Origin: Selaginella moellendorffii
Lineage: Eukaryota; Streptophyta; Lycopodiopsida; Selaginellales; Selaginellaceae
DNA: 64,000 bases
NCBI RefSeq assembly: GCF_000143415.4
Contig: NW_003314261.1
Coordinates: 1,943,439-2,007,438 of the forward strand
Direction of reading: 5' to 3'
The position numbers and the translations under genes were made by a program. The notes beneath the pieces were generated by a model. That model ran no database searches. It was not told where the DNA came from and saw only the letters and a program-made list of their open reading frames with translations. This document shows, one piece after another, positions 34,490 to 46,344 of the stretch; the first letter of the stretch is position 1; every line of letters begins with the position of its first letter.

Positions 34490-35715
34490 GTGTACTTGGA
34501 TTTAGGTCAATTCTCAACAAATTCCTCACCAGTGCAACAAAATGCATTGGAGATCCGAGCACGGAGGTTTTGCCTTCTCGACAGACACCTTTACAGGAGG
34601 ACTTCTCAGGAAGTTTTTTTGTGGTGTGTGGGGGAACACGAGGTCTCTGAGCTCCTTCGTGCTCTCCACTCTTGTGTGGGGCATTTCTCGGGATGGGTCA
34701 CAACACAGCTCCTCTTGTGCCATGGCTACTTTTGGCCTTGGATTCACCAGGACAGCTTGGCCTATGCAAAGGCATGTGAGCAGTGCCAACGGTTCAACCC
34801 CCAGAGCTATGTTCCACATCTTCCTTTCCAGCTCATCACTTCTCCAGGTCCCTTTTTCCAGTGTGGACTTGACTTTGTTGGCCCGATCAACCCACTGAGC
34901 TCAAAAGGGCAGCGATACATCATTGTGGTGACGGACTATTTCACAAAATGGGTTGAGGCCACCCCTTTGTGACAAGCAGATCAACAGTTTACAGCAAAGT
35001 TTGTCTACGAGTACATCATTTGCCGATTCGGAGTTCCTGCTATTTTGATTTCTGATCGTGACAGCGGCTTCCTTAGACAGGTGGTGCAGCATCTTCTCCA
35101 GCAGCTGCAGGTCAAGCACGTGAAAAGCAACAGCTATTATCCTGAGTGCAATGGCCAGGCTGAGTTTAGCAACAAGATATTGAAGACAGTCATTTCAAAG
35201 CTTGTGGAGGATCACCCAATGCATTGGCACGAACACTTGGTTACAGTGTTGTGGGCCTTTCAGACATCCTTCAAAACATCCATCTCTACGACCCCATTCT
35301 CCCTTGTCTATGGGATAGAGGCCATGCTTCCAGTGGAGATCCAAGTGCCATCACTCTCACTTTCACTTCGATACACAGCAGTGATGCAGCTTAGTGATGA
35401 AGACAAGTTTCATGCACGTGACTTGGAGGTTCTTGCCTTGGAAGAACAGCGACAATCCACATCAGAACATCTCCTTCGAGGCAAGAAGAAGATCAAGTTA
35501 GTCATTGATCACCAGTGATCTACCGAACCATTCGAGGATGGCAATCTTGTTCTACTCAAGGAATTTACACCACCATTGAAGTTCTCCCCTTGCTGGACTG
35601 GCCCCTACTTTGCCCAGCGACACATCGAAGGTGGAGCATATGTGCTATTTGATGTTGATGGACGTGAGCTCCCACACGCTCACAACCACTCTCACCTCAA
35701 ACACTTCATCCGGTG
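34490..35715 (+). pseudogene. Integrase of the right gypsy family B copy
   Basis: Two main frames (34490-34972 and 35045-35518) give the zinc region (HSCVGHFSGWVTTQLL, CEQCQRFN), the core GLDFVGPINPLSS, VVTDYFTKWVEATPL, ISDRDSGFLRQVV and NSYYPECNGQAEFSN. A TGA near 34970 and TGA at 35516-35518 interrupt it. A C-terminal stretch to about 35715 (LKHFIR) ends the pol region. Confidence 0.87.
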
Positions 35716-36538
35716 AGGCGTTCCTCTTCTCTCTTTTTTTTTCTTTTTCTTCCTTTCTTTCACTTTACTTTCATGGCTCTTTTGCTTACTTTCAGGGGGT
35801 GTTTCTCCATTGGACCATGGCCCTTGCCTTGGATTTCATGCTAAGGCTGCATTGCTGTTTGGATAGAGGTTCCTCACTTGGTTTGGTCTCTGTTCCAAGT
35901 TCTTTGGCCCTTCCCTTACCATTACTACACCCCACACATTCCCCTCACCCATTCCATATCATTTGCACTCACAGTTCTATCACCAATCGTTTCCAGCAGC
36001 GTTTCCTGCACTTATCTCTAGATGCCCATCTTACATCTTTCATTCTTTTACCATCATTCACATCTTTGCTTGAAGTCACATTTACACCATACCATGGACA
36101 CACATATGTGCACCAGCAGCAAAAGACACCACCTCATTTGGATGTGCCGTTTCCGAGATGTCCTTACGACCATTTGCCGATGACGCACTAGCTTTTCTGG
36201 AGCGACTTTCTTCCAACTGGGTGAGCCTGTTCACTCAAGGCACCTAGGTGGATCTTTAGGCAAGGCTACAGAAGCCGAAGCCACTTTCTTATGCTCCAGC
36301 ACTCAGTGGACACATGCCACCTCCCTTTACCGGCAACCCAGCAACCACACTGTCCTTTCCAGCTACTGCCTTCTTCAGTTACTCTTGTTTCAGAGACGGC
36401 CACCTTTTCAGAGTGCCACCACCATCTTGGCACTCCACCATATTGATGCTAGAGCAAGTGCAGGAGTAGGAGCGAGAGCAAGTGGTTACCGGTTACAGGT
36501 CCCTAGTTACTGGTTACTAGTTACCGGCTATTCCAAGA
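35716..36538 (+). other. 3' non-coding region of gypsy family B
   Basis: Mostly pyrimidine-rich, with the frame at 35610-36191 probably not functional. It ends in the same CTCCTAC/GTTACTAGTTAC repeats as the inverted copy near 20455-20625, then is cut by the insertion at 36539 and resumes at 39174. Confidence 0.55.
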
Positions 36539-37137
36539 TGTCACGAATGTGACTTTAGGTATCGAAAGTTACCTGCCAGTCAGTCCTTACGGACACTCTT
36601 TCCTTACTGCCACGACGACAGGAGTGTCACGAATGTGACTTCGGGTATTGAAAGATACTTATCAACCAGTCCTTACGGACACTCTTTCCTTACTGCCATG
36701 ATGGCAGGAGGTCGGTACTACTGGTTCCCATAATTGGCCCCTCTTGTCCAAGTGTTAGTAAATTGGGCTTAGCATCTGTACTTAGCCAGATGGACATAAG
36801 GTAGGAACTCCTATGTGTTTCTAGTTGAGCATTCTCGGCCTGGCTTTTAGTTCTCTTTTGCTCTGTCTTGCACTGGCTTAGCAAGAACCCTCGCATATTG
36901 AGACTAGTCCCTCAATATTGCCAGATGATAGCTTACCGTGTCTGCCAAACACCCTTGCTATCACGCCCTTTGTGTTAGTCTCATTTCGGTTCCAAATGCT
37001 ATTTATGGAAAGTGTCTAGATTCACTCATTTGGCATATCTACGGAATGTAGAGGTTGGCCTGAACACAATGGTATTCGTCCCGTGTCCAAATTCGCAATC
37101 TAGCGCCATTCCATATTTAGTAAGTTTCAAGCTTGGG

Positions 37138-37229
37138 GTATAAATGGGGATAAAATAGCTACTAAGGGCTTTTTCATCAAGCAATTGCCCCTTTTCCAGT
37201 TGGCTTAAGGGGAGAGAGATAATGTGCAC
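37138..37229 (+). repeat. Truncated LTR of the second TRIM family
   Basis: GGGGATAAAATAGCTACTAA through CCAGTTGGCTTAAGGGGAGA to GTGCACTACA matches the inverted LTRs at 52502 and 53017. Only the terminal 90 bp or so is present. Confidence 0.7.
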
Positions 37230-38465
37230 TACATATGGTCATGAGTTTGAGTTAACAATGGTTTTGAAAGATTATTAGTGGGCAAACTTAAGTGAGATGC
37301 TGGATTACAATGGTTTTTGAAATCCTTTATTTTAGTTCAAAGTTATAGCTTCAAAGTTGGTTTAAGCATTTAGTAGCTGTATATGAAGTTATAACTAGTT
37401 TATTGAGATTCTATAGTTGTTGGGTGATGTTTATACTATGGCCTTGGGTTTTGTTTCAGTTATAGTTATTAGCAACTAGATTACTAGTTCTGTGGGAGCT
37501 TCAAGTTTTCATAGTAGTTTATAATCACTTAACATAAATTCTAAATGTTCCATCTAATTTATTGTCATCACTTTTTCATCTTCTAGAGGGGAGGTGTAAG
37601 GTCTATAAATACATACCCTATTTAGGTAATACACTCATTATAGTACTATAGTATATATATTGTCCATTCAGGACTTAATATCCCAGAGACTAACTCCTGG
37701 TACTAAGGGAGGCTTGGGGTGAAAGCCTAAAGCATGTGTTCCTCAAGGAGGGGGGGGGTGGCTATGGGGGTTCCAAATGTATAGTAGGGATAGTGGTTGG
37801 AATGCATGTCCGACCACCTGAGATATTAGTTTGGCTCCTGCTGGGCTGTGTCGCTCCTTGTTCTGCGTCCAGCTTGGGTCTAAGCCCAAGCTCCACGCTA
37901 CTCTAGTTGGTGGAGTACCCTCCTCCTCGCGTTAGGCCACCGGTATGCCAAAATTGTGCTAGACTCCGTCTGACACCATTTTGTGTGCAGGTGCTGGATA
38001 CGGGGAGCTGGTGCTCGCGGGATTGTACTAGGCCCTCTTTCGTAGCGCAACGGGCTTGGAGTTCAACTCCAAATTCAGGTGTGCTACAGGAGGTCGGTAT
38101 TGCTGGTTCCCTTTATCAGCCCCTCTTGTTCAAGTGTTAGTTTTACTGGGCTTAGCACCTGTACTTAGCCAGATGGACATAAGGTAGGAACTCCTATGTG
38201 TTTCTAGTTGAGCATTCTCGGCCTGGCTTTTAGTTCTCTTTTGCTCTGTCTTGCACTAGCTTGGCAAGAACCCTTGCATATTGAGACTAGTCCCTCAATA
38301 TTGCCAGATGATAGCTTACCGTGTCTCCCAAACACCCTCGCTATCACACCCTTTGTGTTAGTCTCATTTCGGTCCCAAATGCTATTTATGGAAAGTGTCT
38401 AGATTCGCTCATTTCACATATCTACAAAATGTAGAGATTGTCTTGAACACAATGGTGTTCGTCCT

Positions 38466-38565
38466 NNNNNNNNNNNNNNNNNNNNNNNNNNNNNNNNNNN
38501 NNNNNNNNNNNNNNNNNNNNNNNNNNNNNNNNNNNNNNNNNNNNNNNNNNNNNNNNNNNNNNNNN
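38466..38565. other. Assembly gap of 100 N
   Basis: The run of N has the default size of a scaffold gap. It falls inside repeat R1, which is enough to explain why the assembly broke there. The true length is unknown. Confidence 0.98.
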
Positions 38566-39729
38566 AAGGGAGGCTTGGGGTGAAAGCCCAAAGCGTGTGT
38601 TCCTCAAGGGGGGGGGGCTGTGGGGGGTTCCAAATGTACAGTAGGGATAGTGGGTAGGTCGGGCATGGCCGACCAACCTGAGGCATAGTCTAGCTCCCGC
38701 TTGTGTGCCTGTCCTTGTTCTGCGTCCGGCTTGGGTCTAAGCCCAAGTTCCATTCCATGCTAGCTGGTGGAGTACCCATGTCCTCGCGTTAGGCTATCGA
38801 TATGCCGAAATAGCGCCAGACTCCGTTTGGCTCTGTTTTGCATGCTGGTCCTAGCATTGGGATGCTAGTTGCTCTAGGACTATTCCAAGTCGCTCCGGGC
38901 TCCTGTCCCTTTGCTCCTTGGGCTGTATGCTTGGGAGTTGCTCCGTGGTTCGATTCCGTCACTCCTTAGCTCCAAGCTTGGGAGTTTGGCACCGTTCCTT
39001 CATTCAGTGGCCCAAGGCCCTGAAACTCGGGTTCCACATGACTGTCCTTTGGACACGTGGCATGTGACATGTGGCATCTGTCACGTGGCACAAAAAGGGT
39101 TTAGGTTCCACTTTGTGGTGTTATCCTATGGTAAATCATCATAGGATAAAGGGTCAAAACCACATGCGCTACACAAGAGGTCAACACTTACTCTACAGGC
39201 CAACGGTTATCGATGGCCACCTTTTCAGAGTGCCACCACCATCTCAACGCTCCACCATATCACTCTATCTTTCATCATTCCCACACTTACCACCCTTGGG
39301 CAACGCATCCCCTCTTCTATCTCTCTTTCTTTCTCGATTTTGGCCAATCCTTGGAACATACTGGCAGTCATCAAGAGGCTGCATTTGCATATTACACTTC
39401 CCTGAGCCAAAATCTAGATACGGGTTAAGTTCTTTGGGTACTCATTTTTTCTTTTTCTTTCTTTTCTTCTATTTTTCTCCTCTTTTCGCACTTTTTCTAC
39501 ACTTTTTCTTCAACTTTAGGGTCCATTTTGACTACAGGGTTTCCTACCGGGTTTTCCTCCCTATCTCCAAACTTCACACCTACCTCTTTTCTATCTTTTC
39601 CACTTTGTTTTCTAGAGTTTCTACTATTTCATGCAGTTACTAGCACTTGGCATTAATAGTAGAGGTACACTCTACACTCTTCAGGGGGTTCTCGCGCGTC
39701 TAGAGCCAGTGCGATCCACCATGGTCGCA

Positions 39730-39915
39730 TGTTAAGGCGTGGCCACCGAGAGAGTGAGAGAGAGAGAGGGAATATTTTGGTCCTTAAAATATTCCCCATC
39801 TTCCTTGTATAAAACCCTTGCCTCACAAGGGCAAGGGGGCATTTTTGTGAAGAGCATTGAAGCATTTCTTGTGTTTGAGCGAGCATTGGGGGAGGTGCCC
39901 CTCCTTCCCCCAACA
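39730..39915 (+). repeat. 3' LTR of the right gypsy family B copy
   Basis: 186 bp starting TGTTAAGGCGTGGCC and ending CCCCCAACA. It pairs with the 5' LTR. It is abutted on the right by a minus-oriented copy of repeat R1. Confidence 0.85.
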
Positions 39916-40690
39916 CTCCACCAGTTAGCATGGTATGAAACTTGGGCTTAAATTTAAATTGGACACAGAACAAGGATTGACATATAAGTGGGCACTAGAC
40001 TATGCCTCAAGTTAGTTGGCTATGTATAACCTATCCACTATCCCTACAATATATTTGGAACCCCCACATGCCCCCCCTTATGCCCTCCCTTGAGGAAAGC
40101 ATGCTTTGGGCTTTTATCCTTAGTACTAGGAGTTAGTCTTTGGGATAAGCTTGAAACTTACTAAATATGGAATTGCACTAGATTGTGAATTTGGACATGG
40201 GACCAACACTATTGTGTTCAAAACAATCTCTACATTTTGTAGATATGCCAAATTAGCAAATCTAGAGACTTTCCATAAATAGCAATTAAGACTGAATATG
40301 ACCAACACATAAGGCATAATAGCAAGGGTGTTTAGCAAACACGGTAAGCTATCATTTGGTAAATATTGAGGGACCAAGCTCAATATTGTGGGGGTTTTTA
40401 ATACTAACAAGTGCAAGCTAAGATATGAGTTTCTTATATCATGCTAAGTATGCTTAGCAAGAAACATATAAGAGTTTTTACTTTATATTTATCTGGCATA
40501 AATACACATGATGACCAATTTCTCAACTAGCTTAAGTGGAGACTAATAAAGAATCCAGCAATATTAACCTCCTACCATCGTGGCAATAAAGAAAGAACAT
40601 CTGAAAGGACTAGCCGATAGGTAACTTTTGATACCCATATTCACATTTATGACACTCTCCGCCCCTTAGGGAAGATTAACATCCTTGTCA
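39916..40690 (-). repeat. Repeat R1, minus-oriented copy
   Basis: The reverse complement matches R1 from GCTAACTGGTGGAG back through the GTAGGGATAGTG, AAGGGAGG, CTATTTATGGAAAGT and GGTATCAAAAGTTAC words. It is more diverged than the copies at 36539-39173. Confidence 0.7.
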
Positions 40691-41758
40691 ATGCATACTC
40701 TAATCTAGACCACCACCAAGAAAACAACTCCAAAAAAAGTTCAAAGTGTTCTACAACTTAGACACCTTTCGGCTATCACTAACAAAGAGATGACCAATGG
40801 AATTAGCCATCTTTGTTACTTTAGGTATCACCCAGCTTAGAAAGATGATATGCCCTTACTTGTAGATGACATAGAGAGAGAAGCTAAAGGCCACAACCCT
40901 TTTAAGAAAGCAAACCAAACTTGTTAGTAAAGTTTAGAGAAACTATTATAAACAGATAGTTAGAGTTGTTTACATAGTCACACTTTTTTTAAATAGAATA
41001 AAGAACATCAAGAGAGAGATGGGTAATGTGTCCAATCAACTGTAACTACCCCATAACTAAAGACTTCACTATGTATATGAAGTGTCAAAGCCAATCTGCT
41101 TATATTTGCCCAAACCCAAAGATCAACAGATGGACAATATCAAAGTCATAAACAATGATATCTTAAAGAACTAAGTATTAGTGAATAAATCTTAGATTAA
41201 AACACAAAAATATCCAATAAACTAGTATTATAAGAACCACCAAGATCATTAAAAGTTAAAGTCATAGGATTAACTAGCCAATAAAATTTAATAGTAGTGT
41301 ATTATAAAAAAAACTCAATGATAAAGCTTAATTACCAAAGATTGTAGATAGTATGCTAAACAATTTACATAAGTTAACTCAAAAAACTCAAAATATCATC
41401 GTCTGGCAAACAAAATGCTGGAAAATATAGTACCCAAAGGAAATAATATTCACTCTATTAGAACCAACGGTAACAACAATCAACAAAATATAATCAAAGC
41501 TGCAAAACTATCAAATACTCGTCCATACCAACTATCACACGAGCCATTTAAATAAATCTTGGTCAATGCAATGAACCAATCAAATCTTACTTCAATTGTT
41601 AGATCTTTGGACTAGGGCCTAGAGTGAAGTCTTTTGCTTTTGGCCAATAGAAAGGCTTACAAACCATTTTGCCAAAGAAGAACAAATTGTAATATATATC
41701 TTAGGGTATGTGATCAGTTATCAAAATGAACAACTAACAATTATAAAATATCACTAAG
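40691..41758. other. AT-rich non-coding stretch
   Basis: I see no gene, repeat pair or clear signal. Short frames only. Confidence 0.6.
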
Positions 41759-42064
41759 TTGGAGACATGAGTGATAAAACTAACACTATTCCCATAGAGA
41801 TGCATAGGAGATTTATAAGAAAAGGTAAGGTAGTTAAATTTATTAGTACATTTCTAAGCAGAAGCAAAGTAAAATAAGCTTGGCTCAAATGCTTGAATGT
41901 GAATTCTCTTTACAAAGTATATTATTGTGTTTGTAGAAGAGTATATAGTCAAAATAGAAAGTGGAGAGTATACAATTGTCATTCAAGACCTTTCTTCTTG
42001 CACATGTCCAGACTTTATAAAGTGTGAGGAACATAGGAAGGTATGTACTCCTTGCAAGCATATG
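41759..42064 (+). pseudogene. MULE-like transposase 3' end with SWIM zinc finger, left copy (truncated)
   Basis: The sequence is the inverse of 51600-51913. Plus-strand frames give EYIVKIESGEYTIVIQD and the SWIM finger CTCPDFIKCEEHRKVCTPCKH (first 20 residues shown: CTCPDFIKCEEHRKVCTPCK), a CXCXnCXH motif. SWIM fingers are typical of MULE transposases. The copy begins abruptly at about 41759 and is cut at 42064 by a gypsy insertion; it resumes at 47499. Confidence 0.82.
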
Positions 42065-42264
42065 TGTTATGATCTAGCGCAAAAAGACAAAGATCTAGTC
42101 TCCCTAGACTATGCTACGCCACCTCTTGAAGTTCTTTGCCACCCAACCACCCTCGAGCTAGCTCAAAAGCTTTACTGTGCCGCCACTCCACTATAAGCCC
42201 TAGGGTATTAACATGCCTTAATATACCCTTGAGCCTCCCTTTGATCGACGTTGACCACCTAATA
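42065..42264 (-). repeat. 3' LTR of the minus-strand gypsy element
   Basis: 200 bp, TGTTATGATC to CCTAATA on the plus strand, flanked outside by ATATG. Confidence 0.85.
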
Positions 42265-42276
42265 ATTCTTCCCCCC

Positions 42277-42866
42277 TGTAAGCAACCAAAGAGAACGACT
42301 TGAGAGACGATCCATGAGGTTCAAATATAGAGGGAAAGGGCCCATAAATAAGAGTGCATCCCCTTTTTCAATCGGTTAAAGGTCTTGAGATACTTGGGGT
42401 TAAATGTCCTTGGGGTTGAATAGTACTAGGTTGGGTGACCTCGCGGGAAGTCCAAATTCAAGAGCTTACATTTGGTATCAGAGAGGTCTCAAGTCCGACT
42501 CTGTTGGTTGGCTAGAGGAATCACACCACATGTTGATTGACATCTGGTTGGTCCAATTTGCTCCCATTGGGCTCGACCCAAGGGGTAGGGTGTCAAGAGA
42601 GCAGGGCTCTTAGGAGAGCTGTGGCTCTCAGCTTCCGTTCATGAGGGTGTGAACTTGTAAGAAAGTGTGGTGGATTGTAAGAAACCAAAGAGAACAACTT
42701 GAAAGATGATCCATGAGGTTCAAATATAGAGGGAAAGGGCCCATGAAGACTGCATCCCCTTTTTCAATCGGTTAAGGGTCTTGGAATACTTGGGGTTAAA
42801 CGTCTTTAGGTTTGAATAGTACTGTGCTAAGTGACCTCCCAGGAAGTCCAAATTCAAGAGCTTACA
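42277..42866 (+). mobile_element. Cassandra-type TRIM with 5S-like LTRs, copy 2
   Basis: LTRs at 42277-42470 and 42676-42866, 194 and 191 bp. The internal part (205 bp) starts TTTGGTATCAGAGAGG, a better initiator-tRNA primer site than copy 1. The flanks are C-runs (CCCCC and CCCCT), so the TSD is not sharp. The 5S-like block reads GTTAAATGTCCTTGGGG and TGGGTGACCTCGCGGGAAGT. Confidence 0.9.
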
Positions 42867-43233
42867 CCCCTAAACAAAGTCTTTGTCTCAAGGATGAGTT
42901 GTACCAGTGATCACCCTTTCTGGGGAACCTTGCTTAAGCTCTTGGTCCATCTTCCATAGCCGTATACATCAAGGAGGCATTGGGCCTATCATTTCAAGAT
43001 AGTACACCTTTCAACTGGCTGATATAAAATATTAAATGAATTTTCACCTCAGCTGGCAATTGCACCCAATAAGCCATTTTACCAATGCATTCCAACACTT
43101 CATATGAACCAGCATATCAATGGGAAAGTTTGTCACTCTTCCTTGTCCGTAAAAGCACCAAGGTGTTCTACTGCTCACTTGACAGAAAGATTATTCACAC
43201 AAAGACAAGATCACCCATTTTATATTTCTAGAA

Positions 43234-43800
43234 TTAACGATACTCATTAGCAAACTTCTCCACTCTATCTTGAGCTACTTGCAAATTTCGTTTGCATACC
43301 ACCAGAATTTTATCAAGTTCTATGGCCAGGTTAGTCACCTCTGAATTAAACTTGTCTTGAACATCCTTACTCAAATGCAATCCCAACTCCACCATTGTTC
43401 GGAGATGCTTTTCAAACATGGCAAAATAAGGACTTAGTTTAGTTCCATTATGTTAGTTATTGTTGTAAGAAAATTGCATTAACAGAAGATATAGATCCCA
43501 TTATCCTTGCCTTTGACCAATGCTACAACCTCCTACACCACTTGATTCACATGCTTAGTTTGCCCATTCATCTAAGGATGATTTCCACTCGAGAGTTTTT
43601 AAGTCACTTGCATATCCTTTGCAAAGCACTTCCAAAATCCACTTGTGAACTTTGAATCTCGATCACTAATGGTGTCCTTCGACAAACCAAAATCAGGAAA
43701 AACCATCTCCAAGTAGACCGTAGCTAAGTCTGAGGTGGTGACAGTCTTTTGAAGAGCTAACAACCGCACATATTTCGTCAATCGATCCACTATAGCCTAT
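43234..43800 (-). pseudogene. Integrase fragments of the minus-strand gypsy element
   Basis: MDRLTKYVRLLAL and DTISDRDSKFTSGFWKCFA (43790-43599) are integrase core motifs. A C-terminal helix-rich piece follows (43419-43234, VVCKRNLQVAQDRVEKFAN). No chromodomain is recognisable. Confidence 0.8.
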
Positions 43801-44081
43801 ATTTTCTCCTTTTGCCTCTATGTTTGTGGTAAACAAGTGATGAAGTCCATAGAGATACTACACCAATGGCTTTGAGGAATAGGTAAAGGTTGCAAAAGTC
43901 CCCCCAGCTTCTCTTGTGGCACCTTAACATGCTAATAGAGTTTAGATGATTTACAATACTTAAGGATATCAGCCTTCATATTCCTCTAATAAAAATTGCA
44001 CTTAAATCAACTCATACATCTTCCTCCCCTTAAAATGACCAGCCTCTGGACGATCATGATAGTGGAATAAAACTTGAGTAA

Positions 44082-45720
44082 TTAATGCATCCACCCATGG
44101 CAAATATACACGGCCATTGTAGTAGAGAATCCCATCCACCAATGAGAAAGGGGTTTCCATCTAGTCGCGTAAAGAGGCCACCTTAGCATTTTGAGCCTGA
44201 GCATGCTCAACCAATTGCCCAAACTTGCTACCACTTTACCCAAATGATGACAAAACAATGTTTGTAATGCCATCATATAACAAACACGAGATAAAGCATC
44301 CGTCACCACATTTGATTTTCTTGGACGATGCTCAATAAGAAACTCCCCAAACTCCATGAGTTTAACCATCTAACAAGCTTACCTAGTATTCAACTTCTTC
44401 TATGTGAAAAGATACACAAGTAGTTTGTGATCTATCAACACTATAAATACTGCACCATAAAGATAATGCCACCATATTTGCAAAGCATGAACAATAGAGA
44501 GTAACTCTTGCTCATATATGGAATAGCATTGTTCTGTGGGATTCAAAGTTCAACTCTCATATGCAATAGACTGTCCCTCTTGCATGAGAACTCCTCCCAG
44601 TGCATAACCACTCGCATCGCATATCACCTCATAAGGTTTTGATGGATTAGCAATGCAAAGCATTAGAGCCTCACTCAAAAATTGTTTCAGTGCCACAAAA
44701 CTCTTTTTTTGTGCTGTCTTCCACTCGAATGGCATATTCTTGCACTACAACCGTGTCAAAGGAATAGCCACCTCCACAAACTTATGTAGGAAATATCAGA
44801 AGTAACAAGCCATACCAAGAAAGCTCCGTAACTTGGCTACTGAAGTTGGTGTAGGCCAATTTTCCACCATAGCCACCTTCCTTAGATCCATCTTGACACC
44901 TTAGATGTCATAATATGGCCTAGATATTTCACTTCTGACTTTGCAAATTCATATTTTCTTTTTTTTGGATAAAATTTGTTGTCACGGAGTAACAAAAGAA
45001 CCTTGCATAAATGCACCTTATGCTCCTCTATATTTTTGCTGAAAACAAGAATATCGTCCAAGAAAATTTCCACAGACTCATGAAGATAACGCCCAAAGAC
45101 CTTAGTTATCAACCGAGTAAATATGGCTGATGCATTCGTCAAACCAAATAGCATAATTGTAAACTCAAAATGCCTGAAGCTTGTGTTGAATGTTGTCTTA
45201 GAGATAGATGTATCATCCATTGCAATCTCATGATATCCACTCCTTAAATCAATCTTAGTAAACACTCGTGCTTCACTAAGCTTGTCCAAGATATCATCCA
45301 CATCCACGTGTGTCATTTTATCCCTCACTATCTTCTTGTTCAAGGCACAATAGTAAATACACATTTACATTGAACCGTCAAGACTGGAGCACCAAACAGA
45401 GACTTACTTAGTTGAATACATCCAAACTCAAGTAACTCCTTGACTTGTTATCAAACTTCTTACTCTTCTACATAACTTAACTGAAATAGACACTGATAAA
45501 TTGGCTGTGTCCCCGGCTCCAATGTAATCCCATGCTCCACACCTCATAATGGAGGTAATGTATGAGGAAGTTCAGATGGAAATACATTGGAAAACTCATT
45601 GAGTACATCTCATACTACTGCTTCGCCCCCACACATGCCGTGGTCCCCCAAGTCACGAATAAATAGCAAGTAATTTGAAAGTGTTTTTCCATTATGACAA
45701 ACCTTCTTCAAAGATGTAAT
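44082..45720 (-). pseudogene. Reverse transcriptase and RNase H of the minus-strand gypsy element
   Basis: RT fragments include IYYCALNKKIVRDKM, KIDLRSGYHEIAMDD, LFGLTNASAIFTRL and FLDDILVFSKNIEEHK (45364-44882). RNase H shows VICDASGYALGGVLMQEG (44735-44550) and then HRPRKSNVVTDALSR (44369-44082). FLDDILVFS is a chromovirus-like box. In-frame stops are numerous. Confidence 0.85.
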
Positions 45721-45739
45721 AGAGAGCATAACAACTAAA

Positions 45740-46340
45740 GGTTGAACTCCTTTCCAAACCTGTGAAAAATTATAGACAAGGTTGTTATTATTGCGGCGAG
45801 TTTAGACACTACAAGGTTGATTGTCCATAGTTGAAGAACAAACAGCAAGGTAAGAAGAATGGCCAATCTTCTATTGATGGTAAGTCGAATACTAAAAAGT
45901 TGCAAGCTTTGTAGCGTGAAAATGATGGGGACAGCTAGTTTGGTCAAAAGAAGAGGCTTTCAATCGTTGCTCGTCAACTCAACTGTATATGGAACAAGAT
46001 GGAGCTCGAGGATACTCATGAATTAGCTTTAATTCTAGAGGGTGTGTTCCGTGGCGGTCCAATGCAGATTTTACTGGATAGTTGGAGTGATAACAACTTT
46101 GTTTCAACAAAGTTTGTTGCCTTAGTCATATGAAGAGTTCTTCCATACATGGTGGAAGGTGCAGCTACCTCTGCTCAACATTTCAATATTTGTGTAGAGA
46201 GGCTGGAAGTGTTGGTTGGCAAAACCACACTTGTGGAGATTTTTTATCTCACAGATATCTATCGTGTGGATTTCATAGTTGGTGAAGGTGGATCCAGAGA
46301 TAAAATGGAGTATTAAGCATGTCTCACTAGAGTACAATGG
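45740..46340 (+). pseudogene. Inverted internal segment: zinc knuckle and protease on the wrong strand
   Basis: The rest of this element codes on the minus strand, but here the plus strand reads a CX2CX4HX4C knuckle (CYYCGEFRHYKVDC, near 45790) and a retropepsin-like site, MQILLDSWSDNNFVSTKFV (near 46060), where DSW replaces DSG. Position between gag and RT is as expected, only the orientation is flipped. An internal inversion of about 0.6 kb is the simplest reading. Confidence 0.78.
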
Positions 46341-46344
46341 CATT

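Larger units (their letters stand above)
36539..39173 (+). mobile_element. LTR-like repeat R1 insertion, two tandem copies, with an assembly gap
   Basis: The insert starts TGTCACGAATG and ends GCGCTACA, with CAAGA on both sides (36534-36538 and 39174-39178). Copy 1 (36539-38087) begins with an 88 bp tandem duplication and contains a further 0.5 kb insertion (about 37134-37678). Copy 2 (38088-39173) is 5' truncated and contains the gap. Shared words include GGAGGTCGGTAYTRCTGGTTCCC and GGGAGGCTTGGGGTGAAAGCC. I see no coding frame. It is probably a non-autonomous LTR element or tandem LTRs; further copies are at 39916 and 49843. Confidence 0.65.
22002..39915 (+). mobile_element. Tat-like gypsy family B, right copy, with three nested insertions
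   Basis: The LTRs are 22002-22191 and 39730-39915 (TRTTARGGCGTGGCC start, CCCCCAACA end). Between them, after subtracting the chromovirus (22744-28342), a Cassandra TRIM (33865-34374) and the 2.6 kb insertion (36539-39173), about 9 kb remains: leader, gag, protease, an extra RNase H, reverse transcriptase/RNase H, integrase and a long 3' region. The bases flanking the LTRs (GACAA and CTCCA) do not match, so the ends may derive from recombination. Many stops make it inactive. Confidence 0.85.

Noticed and set aside
38395-38686. Frames spanning positions 38466-38565
   Set aside because: They are artefacts of translating the N gap.
39058-39100. GGCATGTGACATGTGGCATC as an element A palindrome outside element A
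   Set aside because: It is a direct repeat of CATGTGGCA/CACGTGGCA words and lacks the palindromic halves of the family.
42265-42870. A host 5S rRNA gene
   Set aside because: The 5S-like block lacks the first half of 5S rRNA and lies inside paired LTRs with a primer site, so it is a Cassandra-type TRIM.
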